Source of the DNA: Planktomarina sp.
GTDB lineage: Bacteria; Pseudomonadota; Alphaproteobacteria; Rhodobacterales; Rhodobacteraceae
Direction: 5' to 3'
DNA length: 14,674 nt
Assembly (NCBI GenBank): GCA_016780825.1
Contig: JADHLF010000047.1
Location: 1 to 14,674 of the forward strand
Every line of letters begins with the position of its first letter. Position 1 is the stretch's first letter. The position numbers and the translations under genes were made by a program. The notes under the pieces are model-generated. The model was not told where the DNA came from. It ran no database searches and worked only from the letters and a program-made list of their open reading frames with translations. Below are positions 1-6,845 of the stretch, in pieces.

Positions 1-66
1 GCTCAGCGGTAGAGCACTTCGTTGACATCGAAGGGGTCACTGGTTCGATCCCAGTCGTGCCCACCA
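1..66 (+). tRNA. tRNA-Val (anticodon GAC), 5' end cut off by the window edge
   Basis: The D arm is at 1-15. The anticodon stem pairs 17-21 with 29-33 around a seven-base loop (22-28) whose anticodon GAC is at 24-26 and reads the valine codon GUC. The T arm has the usual TTCGATC loop. The 3' acceptor strand is 56-62, followed by discriminator A63 and an encoded CCA at 64-66. The 5' acceptor strand and the first bases before the D arm lie outside the window, so the cloverleaf is incomplete only at that end. The fold and anticodon are read directly from the sequence. Confidence 0.95.
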
Positions 67-114
67 TTTTGTTTACTTGGGCTACTCCGCGGCCCGGTTT
101 TGAAGGAGAAGGCC

Positions 115-240
115 ATGAAGGTCAAAAACTCGCTTCGCTCGCTTAAGAGCCGCCACCGCGATTGTCGTGTGGTACGCCGTAAGGGCCGTGTTTATGTGAT
201 CAACAAAACACAGCCTCGCTTTAAAGCACGTCAGGGTTAA
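115..240 (+). CDS. rpmJ: 50S ribosomal protein L36 (zinc-free type)
   Basis: This encodes a 41-residue, strongly basic protein of the large ribosomal subunit. It begins MKVKNSLRSLK and ends FKARQG, the typical alphaproteobacterial L36 pattern. Only one cysteine (C17) is present, so the CXXC...CXXXXH zinc ribbon of the other L36 form is missing. It is therefore the C-minus, zinc-independent version, which is common in this class. The ATG at 115 is chosen because an AAGGAG ribosome-binding site lies at 103-108 with proper spacing. An in-frame ATG at 22 would start inside the tRNA and is rejected. The gene stands alone between tRNA-Val and a strong terminator at 265-292. Confidence 0.96.
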   Translation: MKVKNSLRSLKSRHRDCRVVRRKGRVYVINKTQPRFKARQG

Positions 241-264
241 TCTCTGATACAGCGTTTTTAAAAG

Positions 265-292
265 GCCGCCCCTTCAGGGGCGGCTTTTTTTT
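265..292 (+). terminator. Rho-independent terminator after rpmJ, probably bidirectional
   Basis: An 8-bp perfect GC stem (265-272 with 277-284, GCCGCCCC/GGGGCGGC) closes a TTCA tetraloop and is followed by eight T (285-292), a textbook intrinsic terminator for rpmJ. On the other strand the hairpin is preceded by eight A and followed by CTTTT. It sits just past the stop of the leftward ligase-importer operon (stop codon 308-310), so it can plausibly stop that transcript too, though with a shorter T tract. Confidence 0.93.
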
Positions 293-307
293 GCCTAAAT
301 CTAAGGC

Positions 308-1513
308 TCAATCATAGCTGCGTTGATCTTCAATCACCACGCCGTCACGCGGCAAGCTGTCGGTGGCAACCACCTCCACCTGACCGCGCAATTTCAACGT
401 CTCCGCCAAGGAGGCAGCATAGTCGGCGGCCTTCTCGGCGACACCTTCGATCTTCACAGTCATTGCATCCGCCTCACCATCGCGGCTGGCGATGACACGG
501 GCACGGGTGACTTCGGGGTGCTTGGCCACAAAGGCCGCCACCTGCTCAGGGCGGATGAACATCCCTTTGATCTTGGTGGTTTGATCCGCGCGGCCCATCC
601 AGCCCTTGATCCGCAGGTTGCTGCGCCCGCAGGGGCTTTGGCCGGGCATAAAGGCAGAAAGATCTCCGGTGGCAAATCGCACCAATGGGTAGTCATTGTT
701 CAGCGTGGTGACCAAGACCTCGCCCACCTCGCCAAAGGGTACAGGATCGCCGGTACCCGGGGTGACAATCTCGACCACCACACCCTCATCCAGGATCAAC
801 CCATCCATCGCCTCGCTCTCATAGGCGACATTGCCCAGATCCGCCGTCGCATAGCATTGACGGCAAGCGATGCCCCGATCTGCATACCAGTGCCGCAGGG
901 ATGGAAACAGCGCGCCGCCCCCAACTGCGGCTTTGCTAATGCCGAGCGTCAGGCCCATCTCATCGGCCTTTTCCAAAATCACTTTCAAATAATCTGGCGT
1001 GCCGGCATAGGCGGTGACCCCCACATCATGAGCCGCTTGAGCTTGTAGCTCAGTCTGCCCGGTTCCGGCGGGCAAGACGGCAGCACCCACAGCCCGCGCG
1101 CCGTTCTCAAACATCGTTCCGGCTGGCGTTAAGTGATAGGAAAAGCAATTTTGCACTATATCGCCGGGCCCAAACCCAGTCGCATGCAAAAACCGCGCGA
1201 AACGCCACCAATCATGACTGTTTCGGCCAGGCTCATACAGCGGACCTGGCGATTGGAAGGCGTAATCGAATTCTCCGCCACTATAGCCACCAAAGGGTGG
1301 CAAGCGTTTTTGCGCAGCGCCAAGCTCCGACTTACGCAAAACAGGCAAGCGGAGGAGATCGTCAGCAGAGACAATGCTGGACAGATCAAACCGTGCCAAA
1401 TGCTCATAGCCCGCAAGGCCCTGCGCATGGGTCAAAAGCGCCGGCAAACATTCGGCTAAAGAGGCCGCACGGGCATCCGCAGAGCGGGTTTCTAAGGCGT
1501 CGTAAAATGTCAT
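308..1513 (-). CDS. Phenylacetate-CoA ligase (PaaK)-like adenylate-forming protein with altered catalytic motifs
   Basis: This is a 401-residue protein of the AMP-binding/PaaK superfamily. Recognisable PaaK-like landmarks are VGEVLVTTLNNDYPLVRFATGDL (262-284, broken here only for reference; A7 aspartate D284), GRADQTTKIKGMFIRPEQV (308-325, the A8 hinge region) and a small C-terminal alpha/beta domain. Family members join a carboxylate to CoA through an acyl-adenylate. Two expected motifs are changed. The phosphate-binding loop (SSGTTGKP in PaaK) appears as QSPGPLYEPG (87-96), and the C-terminal segment that normally carries the catalytic lysine reads LPRDGVVIEDQR (387-398) without a lysine. 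The ATG at 1513 is preferred because it follows livF by 25 bp, has a modest GGAAG site upstream, and fits the family N-terminus. An upstream ATG at 1603 would overlap livF by 65 bp. It is the last gene of the importer operon. Family membership is fairly sure; activity and substrate are unknown. Confidence 0.85.
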   Translation of the reverse strand: MTFYDALETRSADARAASLAECLPALLTHAQGLAGYEHLARFDLSSIVSADDLLRLPVLRKSELGAAQKRLPPFGGYSGGEFDYAFQSPGPLYEPGRNSHDWWRFARFLHATGFGPGDIVQNCFSYHLTPAGTMFENGARAVGAAVLPAGTGQTELQAQAAHDVGVTAYAGTPDYLKVILEKADEMGLTLGISKAAVGGGALFPSLRHWYADRGIACRQCYATADLGNVAYESEAMDGLILDEGVVVEIVTPGTGDPVPFGEVGEVLVTTLNNDYPLVRFATGDLSAFMPGQSPCGRSNLRIKGWMGRADQTTKIKGMFIRPEQVAAFVAKHPEVTRARVIASRDGEADAMTVKIEGVAEKAADYAASLAETLKLRGQVEVVATDSLPRDGVVIEDQRSYD

Positions 1514-1538
1514 TGCCTCGCTTCCATCTATGAACAGG

Positions 1539-2363
1539 TCAGCTGAGCCATCTTTTGCGGCGGCGATAGCTGCGGGTGTCGCGGAAAGACTTGCGCCCCT
1601 CATCGGACATACCGAGATAAAATTCCTTCACATCCGGATTTTCGCGCAATTCCGCGGCCGGACCATCCATCACCACACGACCAGATTCCAAAATATAGCC
1701 ATAATGGGCGAATCTTAGCGCAACATTGGTATTTTGCTCCGCCAAGAGGAAAGACACGCCCTCTTTCTCATTGAGATCCTTCACAATGCCAAAAATTTCT
1801 TCAACCAATTGCGGCGCCAAACCCATAGAAGGTTCATCCAGCAAAATCGTTTCGGGACGAGACATCAAAGCGCGCCCGATGGCACACATCTGTTGCTCAC
1901 CACCAGAGGTATAACCCGCTTGGCTTTTGCGTCTTTCGGCAAGCCTTGGGAAATAGGCATAGACTTTTTCCAAATCCGCCGCGACCGCCGCCGAGCCATC
2001 CGTGCGGGTATAGCTGCCGGTCAAGAGGTTCTCTTCGATTGTTAAATGTTCGAAACAATGGCGCCCTTCCATCACTTGGATTACGCCACGTTTCACCAAA
2101 TCCGAAGGGTTCAAGCCAGAAACCGATTGGCCGCGATAGGCAATGGTTCCTTTGGTGACTTCGCCGCGTTCGGAATGAAGCAATTGTGAAATCGCTTTCA
2201 ATGTCGTGGTTTTACCTGCGCCATTACCGCCCAAAAGCGCCGTGATCCCACCTTTTGGCACACTTAAAGACACGCCTTTCAATACCAAAATCACATGATT
2301 ATAAATCACCTCAATATTATTGACTTCTAGCAAAGTTTCATTTTCTGGAATGGTATCAAGCAT
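1539..2363 (-). CDS. livF: ABC transporter ATP-binding protein, LivF type
   Basis: This 274-residue cytoplasmic ATPase belongs to the branched-chain amino acid (HAAT) ABC importer family. Visible motifs are Walker A GGNGAGKT (45-52), Q-loop Q96 in VIQVMEGR, signature TSGGEQQ (152-158), and Walker B ILLDEP (173-178) followed by SMGLAP. The switch position has Q210 in AEQN, which is normal for LivF (VEQN in relatives). The tail is short and very basic (RRRKRW near the end). An AAGGA site precedes the ATG. It pairs with LivG (5976-6794) to power the LivHM channel, but lies apart from livG, behind the binding-protein gene. A 9-bp stem-loop sits just upstream (2385-2407). The family is certain; the substrate is not readable from the ATPase, so the symbol denotes the subfamily rather than proven leucine transport. 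Confidence 0.93.
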   Translation of the reverse strand: MLDTIPENETLLEVNNIEVIYNHVILVLKGVSLSVPKGGITALLGGNGAGKTTTLKAISQLLHSERGEVTKGTIAYRGQSVSGLNPSDLVKRGVIQVMEGRHCFEHLTIEENLLTGSYTRTDGSAAVAADLEKVYAYFPRLAERRKSQAGYTSGGEQQMCAIGRALMSRPETILLDEPSMGLAPQLVEEIFGIVKDLNEKEGVSFLLAEQNTNVALRFAHYGYILESGRVVMDGPAAELRENPDVKEFYLGMSDEGRKSFRDTRSYRRRKRWLS

Positions 2364-2384
2364 GGCGATAATCCTTCATTGGCA

Positions 2385-2407
2385 CTCCGGCCCAGCACGG
2401 GCCGGAG
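2385..2407 (-). promoter_or_regulatory. Intercistronic stem-loop between the binding-protein gene and livF
   Basis: A perfect 9-bp inverted repeat (2385-2393 with 2399-2407, CTCCGGCCC/GGGCCGGAG) encloses a five-base loop in the 59-bp gap. In the leftward transcript it follows the stop codon of the binding-protein gene and is not followed by a T run (next bases TGCCAATG), so it is not a clear terminator. In transporter operons such hairpins often protect the upstream binding-protein mRNA from 3' decay or reduce read-through. That role is inferred here. Confidence 0.6.
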
Positions 2408-2422
2408 CATTTTTATAAAGTA

Positions 2423-3703
2423 TTAGTTGCAGCGTTCTGACATATTATTTTCTGTGGCAAACGCTGTGGAGTCGGCAACGATAAGAGGTTGGATTACATC
2501 CATATCAGTAGCCGCAAAGCCCGAAATCAAAGACCACTTTTGGCTTGATGCATCCCATTGGGCCACACCTACAGTTCCGGGACCACCGTGGTTGTCACAA
2601 GAGACATTAAAAGACGGACCAAAACCAGGCATTCCAAGTTCAGTCATCAGCCCCTCAGTAATCTCCAAAGCTTCCATACCATCGCGCATCATTGCTGGTG
2701 TAATGTCTGCAACACCGTGAATGGATTGCGCTTTTTTCACAGCTTCGGCCGCCAACATGGCAGCATAAAAGCCACGATTATAAACGGCAGAGCCGATTTG
2801 ATCTCCAGCACCTGCAGCTTTTCCAGTAGCGACAACATATTTTTGCACATCGTCAAAAATTGGGAAGTCATCCCCAACATTGTGGAAGGTGACTGATTTG
2901 TATCCATTAGCGGCATCACCTGATGGCAAAACATCGTTTTCAGAGCCAGACCACCAGACACCAATAAAGTTTTCCATTGGAAAGCGAATATTCGCAGCTT
3001 CTTGAATTGCGACACTGTTCATGACACCCCAGCCCCACATGGTCACATAATCTGGCCGCTCTCTCCTAATTTGCAACCACTGTGATTTCTGCTCCTGACC
3101 TGGATGATCGACGGCAAGTAATGTCAATTCAAAGCCATGCTTTTTCGAGAGCTCTTCCAACGTCCGAATTGGCTCTTTTCCGTAAGCCGAGTTATGATAA
3201 ACTAAAGCAAGTTTTTTTCCTTTAATATTACCATCGTTAATATCCAATAAATGATTTACAACCGCTGATGCTCCGTTCCAGTAGTTGGCCGGGTAGTTAA
3301 ACACGTTGGAAAACACTTTGCCGTTAGCTGCCGACGTCCGGCCGTAGCCCATTGTGTGCATGGGGATGCCATCGGCGGTGGCTTTCGGGATCAACTGATA
3401 GGTGATGCCGGTCGACAGCGGTTGATAGACCAAAGATCCCTCACCCTTTGTGGATTCATAGCATTCCACACCTTTTTCAGTGTTATAGCCAGTTTCACAC
3501 TCCAAAAGCCGGGTCATGACGCCCCCAATGCCACCGTCGCGCTCATTGAGGAGCGTGAAGTAATCCGCATAGCCATCGGCGAATGGAATTCCGCCAGAAG
3601 CATAGGCGCCTGTGCGGTAAGATAGTGACGGAAAAACAAGGTCCGCCATAACTGGTGCCGCAGCCATAACGGCAGCCACGGTTGCTGTTGCTAGTCTTTT
3701 CAT
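2423..3703 (-). CDS. ABC transporter periplasmic substrate-binding protein, branched-chain amino acid type
   Basis: The 426-residue precursor begins MKRLATATVAAVMAAAPVMA, a Sec signal peptide with likely cleavage after A20 and mature start DLVFPS. The mature protein has the periplasmic-binding-protein type I layout (Leu/Ile/Val-binding fold). It includes a Cys pair C69/C81 likely to form a disulfide, a central GKKLALVYHNSAYGKEPI segment, and FNVSCDNHGGPG near the C-terminus. It would capture the ligand in the periplasm and deliver it to LivHM. The ATG at 3703 is chosen for the signal peptide and a GGGAGGA site upstream; a longer frame to 3844 would run into livM. Much of the 3' two thirds is AT-rich, for example only 18 of 60 bases G/C at 3181-3240, against 37 of 60 at 3361-3420. 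The family also serves urea, amide and aromatic-acid importers, so the ligand is open. Confidence 0.92.
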   Translation of the reverse strand: MKRLATATVAAVMAAAPVMADLVFPSLSYRTGAYASGGIPFADGYADYFTLLNERDGGIGGVMTRLLECETGYNTEKGVECYESTKGEGSLVYQPLSTGITYQLIPKATADGIPMHTMGYGRTSAANGKVFSNVFNYPANYWNGASAVVNHLLDINDGNIKGKKLALVYHNSAYGKEPIRTLEELSKKHGFELTLLAVDHPGQEQKSQWLQIRRERPDYVTMWGWGVMNSVAIQEAANIRFPMENFIGVWWSGSENDVLPSGDAANGYKSVTFHNVGDDFPIFDDVQKYVVATGKAAGAGDQIGSAVYNRGFYAAMLAAEAVKKAQSIHGVADITPAMMRDGMEALEITEGLMTELGMPGFGPSFNVSCDNHGGPGTVGVAQWDASSQKWSLISGFAATDMDVIQPLIVADSTAFATENNMSERCN

Positions 3704-3735
3704 CGGATAATTCCTCCCTTGGTATGTCCGAAATT

Positions 3736-3748
3736 CCGGGTGCCCCGG
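3736..3748 (-). repeat. Short inverted repeat in the gap between livM and the binding-protein gene
   Basis: CCGGG (3736-3740) and CCCGG (3744-3748) can form a 5-bp, three-base-loop hairpin in the leftward mRNA. AATTTC follows. It may be a weak attenuating or mRNA-processing hairpin between livM and the binding-protein gene. The stem is real in the sequence, but its function is unproven and it is small enough to be accidental. Confidence 0.3.
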
Positions 3749-3767
3749 TCGTTTTATCAACCTATCC

Positions 3768-4844
3768 CTAGTGAGGGAAAGGCCAAAGTCGTAATTTTTC
3801 CTTGGCAACACGCCAAAGTTGCGCCAATCCATGCGGCTCGGCAATCAGGAACACAATTATTAGAGCGCCCACAATAACAAATTCAAGATGTGCTGCCAAC
3901 GCTGTGTCCCAACCAAGTCCGCCCACCAAAGTATTTTTAAGTAATACCGGCAACAACACCATAAAGGCTGCACCTGCAAAACTACCAAATATTGATCCTA
4001 AGCCACCAATAATTATCATGAAGAGAACCAAAAATGATTTCTGAATTCCAAAAGCTTCTCCAACTTCCGCCGCTCCTAAGTACACACTGAAGAACAGGGC
4101 TCCCGAAATACCTACAAAGAAGCCTGAGATGGCAAACGCTGATAATTTTGCTGTCATGGGGTTAACACCAATTATCTCTGCCGCAATATCCATATCTCTT
4201 ATAGCTGACCATTTTCGCCCCAAAGAACCTCGAGTCAAATTGCGCGCCACAATTCCTGCAAAAGTTAAAAATACTAAGCAAATCATATACTGTGCCCATG
4301 GCTGGGTATTAGGTCCAGTAACTAGGTAACCAAATACAGTGCGATCTGGAGCCGTAATTTGGCCAGAGGCAGAATAATTATAAAACCAAGCCACTCGATT
4401 AAAAAGCCATACTAGGAAAAACTGAGCCGCCAGCGTTGCCACCGCAAGGTAGAAACCTTTTATGCGAAGGCTTGGCAGGCCAAAAAGGGTGACCACCGCA
4501 GCGGTAATTCCACCCGATATCAGCACGTGAACCACTATGCTAACCTCTGGAAAAGCCGTCATCAACTTGTAGCACGCATAAGCACCTACAGCCATGAAGC
4601 CACCCGTACCCAAGGACACCTGACCGCAATAGCCAGTAAGTATATTCAAACCAATCGCCGCTATCGCATAGATCAAGAAAGGCACCAAGACTGCATTGGC
4701 CCAGTAATCATTGATGACAAATGGGATGACCAAAAAGGCGAACGCCAAGACCGCATAGTAGCGATAGCGATCAAATTTGATCGGAAAGGTTTGGCTGTCC
4801 GCTTTGTAGGTTTCGCTGAAATCGCCCGATTCACGATATAACAT
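3768..4844 (-). CDS. livM: ABC transporter permease, LivM type
   Basis: This 358-residue inner-membrane permease starts with a hydrophilic N-terminus (about 28 residues) followed by roughly eight or nine hydrophobic segments (for example 30-48, 52-70, 104-122, 186-200, 270-300, 320-335). Family landmarks are LNILTGYCGQVSLGTGGFMAVGAYA (spanning 66-90), the coupling-loop-like GRKWSAIRDMD (209-219) and IIGGLGSIFGSFAG (278-291). With LivH it forms the membrane channel, energised by LivF and LivG. The ATG at 4844 is preceded by an AAGGGGA site and lies 62 bp after livH. A long central stretch (about 3840-4400) is AT-rich, with 22 of 60 bases G/C at 3961-4020 and 23 of 60 at 4141-4200. This is unlike livH and the genes further right. 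The protein itself is intact with no frameshift. Confidence 0.93.
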   Translation of the reverse strand: MLYRESGDFSETYKADSQTFPIKFDRYRYYAVLAFAFLVIPFVINDYWANAVLVPFLIYAIAAIGLNILTGYCGQVSLGTGGFMAVGAYACYKLMTAFPEVSIVVHVLISGGITAAVVTLFGLPSLRIKGFYLAVATLAAQFFLVWLFNRVAWFYNYSASGQITAPDRTVFGYLVTGPNTQPWAQYMICLVFLTFAGIVARNLTRGSLGRKWSAIRDMDIAAEIIGVNPMTAKLSAFAISGFFVGISGALFFSVYLGAAEVGEAFGIQKSFLVLFMIIIGGLGSIFGSFAGAAFMVLLPVLLKNTLVGGLGWDTALAAHLEFVIVGALIIVFLIAEPHGLAQLWRVAKEKLRLWPFPH

Positions 4845-4906
4845 GCGCCGTCCCCTTCAAATTGAGATCATTCATAGCAAAGCCCCACGAGGCGCAGATA
4901 CATGAG

Positions 4907-5908
4907 TTAAACACGTTCAATGATCTTCTCCCCAAACAATCCCTGCGGACGGAACACCAAAAACACCAGGGCCAGCATATAGGCAAACCAGTTCTCGGTC
5001 GCACCGCCCAAGAAGGGCGCGCCAATGAGGAATTCAAACAGCTTTTCACCCACACCCACGATCAGCCCGCCAACAATGGCACCGGGGATCGAAGTGAACC
5101 CTCCAAGCATCAACACGGGCAAAGCTTTCAGGGCGATCAGGGACAGTGAGAACTGCACGCCTGATTTCGCGCCCCACATGATGCCGGCCACAAGGGCGAC
5201 AAACCCCGCCAGCGACCAGACCAAGACCCAGATAAAACTCAACGAGATCCCAACCGACAAAGCCGCTTGGTGATCATCGGCCACGGCTCGCATGGCGCGG
5301 CCTTGCTTGGTATATTGCGCGAAGGCGACCAGAAGGATCACAAGAATAACCGCCACGACCGCAGCTACGATGTCGAGCTGGTCTATGAAGAATCCGTAAA
5401 AATTGGATCCGCCCAAAAATGCTGTGGCTTCCTCAATCCAAAAACTACCGCCCTGCGGAATGCCAACATCAAGCTTCTTGATATCAGAGCCCCACATTAA
5501 ATCCCCAAAGCCTTCCATGAAATAGGCCAAACCAATGGTCGCCATGAAAAGGATAATCGGCTCTTGCCCCACCAAGTGGCGAAAAATGAAATGCTGCACC
5601 ATCCAGGCCAAGCCAACCATCACTGCCGTTGCCAAAAGAATGGCCGCAAAGGCGGGCACGTGCCAGCCAAAATGATGCACATTTGTGCCAAAGAGCGCGT
5701 TGATCAAATGGGAAAACGGCACCTGACCGTCCATAATGCCAACAAGGGTCAGCGCCGCAAAGAGGGCCATAACCCCCTGCGCATAGTTGAAAATGCCCGA
5801 GGCTTTGAAAATTAGAACAAACCCCAAAGCTACCAACGCATAAAGCACACCAGCCATCAAACCATTGATTACAACTTCGACACCGAATAAAAACTGATCT
5901 GGGAACAT
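4907..5908 (-). CDS. livH: ABC transporter permease, LivH type
   Basis: This 333-residue inner-membrane permease starts FGVEVVINGLMAGVLYALVALG, the standard LivH first membrane segment, followed by FNYAQGVMA (40-48). It has about eight hydrophobic segments. The cytoplasmic coupling region GRAMRAVADDHQAALSVGI (203-221) and the LMLGGFTSIPGAIVGG segment (266-281) are typical of the family. It forms the channel with LivM. The ATG at 5908 has a GGAGG site eight bases upstream. The gap to livG is 67 bp and could hold a very short reading frame (5912-5971). Base composition is closer to the neighbouring ligase gene than to livM. Confidence 0.94.
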   Translation of the reverse strand: MFPDQFLFGVEVVINGLMAGVLYALVALGFVLIFKASGIFNYAQGVMALFAALTLVGIMDGQVPFSHLINALFGTNVHHFGWHVPAFAAILLATAVMVGLAWMVQHFIFRHLVGQEPIILFMATIGLAYFMEGFGDLMWGSDIKKLDVGIPQGGSFWIEEATAFLGGSNFYGFFIDQLDIVAAVVAVILVILLVAFAQYTKQGRAMRAVADDHQAALSVGISLSFIWVLVWSLAGFVALVAGIMWGAKSGVQFSLSLIALKALPVLMLGGFTSIPGAIVGGLIVGVGEKLFEFLIGAPFLGGATENWFAYMLALVFLVFRPQGLFGEKIIERV

Positions 5909-5975
5909 AGCTTACGCCTCCGTGCCGGTATTGTGAGTAGCCTGCATGACGCCGCCGCCCATAAATTTCATACGA

Positions 5976-6794
5976 TCAATCATGCGCGACCCCTAAATAG
6001 GCATCAATCACCGCCTGATTGTTGCGCACTTCGTCGGGCGGCCCATCGCCAATTTTTTTGCCGTAATCCATCACAACCACGCGGTCGGACAGATCCATCA
6101 CAACACCCATATCATGCTCAATCAACACAATCGTCGTGCCAAATTCATCGTTCACATCGAGAATAAAGCGGCTCATGTCCTCTTTTTCCTCAACATTCAT
6201 CCCTGCCATCGGCTCATCAAGCAGCAAAATCTTGGGATCCGCCGCCAAGGCGCGGGCCAATTCCACGCGTTTTTTCAAACCGTAGGGCAAGCGGCTGACA
6301 GGTGTTTTGCGAATATGTTGAATTTCAAGAAAATCAATGACGCGCTCCACAACTGCGCGGTTTTCTGTCTCTTCACGTTCGGCTTTTCCATACCAAATCG
6401 CTTGGCTTAAAATGCCCGTTTTCATATGGTTCAAACGGCCGGTCATGACGTTGTCCAAAACGCTCATGCCTTCGAAGAGCGCAATATTCTGGAAGGTCCG
6501 CGCGATGCCTTGTCGGGCAACTTCAAAGGGTTTCATTTCCGGCCGGCGGGCGCCTTTGTACCAGACCTCCCCCTCCTGGGGATGGTAAAAGCCAGAAATG
6601 ACATTGAGCATCGAAGATTTCCCAGCGCCATTGGGGCCGATAATCGCGCGAATTTCTCCCTCGCGCACATCAAAGGAAATATCCTTAATCGCCACGACCC
6701 CACCAAACCGCAGGGTGATATTCTTCATTTCCATCATCACAGCGCCAATGGTGCGGCCATCTGCGGTTACAAAACTTTCAGCTTGGTCAAACAT
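5976..6794 (-). CDS. livG: ABC transporter ATP-binding protein, LivG type
   Basis: This 272-residue cytoplasmic ATPase has Walker A GPNGAGKS (53-60), Q-loop Q102 in RTFQN, a LivG-style signature LPYGLKK (169-175) in place of LSGGQ, Walker B ILLLDEP (189-195), D-loop AGMN and switch H227 in IEHDM. The C-terminal segment IDAYLG (263-268) matches LivG. An N-terminal extension of about 20 residues precedes the usual MEMKNI start. The ATG at 6794 has GGAG ten bases upstream, so an internal start at residue 20 or 21 cannot be excluded. It lies 51 bp after the acyl-CoA ligase stop codon, so co-transcription is likely. It works with LivF on the LivHM channel. Confidence 0.93.
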   Translation of the reverse strand: MFDQAESFVTADGRTIGAVMMEMKNITLRFGGVVAIKDISFDVREGEIRAIIGPNGAGKSSMLNVISGFYHPQEGEVWYKGARRPEMKPFEVARQGIARTFQNIALFEGMSVLDNVMTGRLNHMKTGILSQAIWYGKAEREETENRAVVERVIDFLEIQHIRKTPVSRLPYGLKKRVELARALAADPKILLLDEPMAGMNVEEKEDMSRFILDVNDEFGTTIVLIEHDMGVVMDLSDRVVVMDYGKKIGDGPPDEVRNNQAVIDAYLGVAHD

Positions 6795-6845
6795 GGGGCG
6801 AATACTCCAAAGAATATTGAATGATCACTGCGGGCATAGATACAC

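Noticed and set aside
22..114. N-terminal extension of L36 starting inside the tRNA
   Set aside because: L36 is normally 37-41 residues, and the ATG at 115 has a proper ribosome-binding site.
323..1048. Long + strand frame of 241 codons opposite the PaaK-like gene
   Set aside because: It is antisense to a gene with clear family motifs, has low-complexity His/Gly/Arg-rich translation, and no ribosome-binding site or domain was recognised.
3704..3844. Extended start of the binding protein (47 extra residues)
   Set aside because: It would overlap the livM 3' end and hide the signal peptide; the ATG at 3703 has GGGAGGA upstream.
4831..4875. Fourteen-codon frame (MNDLNLKGTAHVIS) overlapping the livM start
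   Set aside because: Too short, lacks its own ribosome-binding site, and overlaps the livM ribosome-binding site and start; chance is sufficient.
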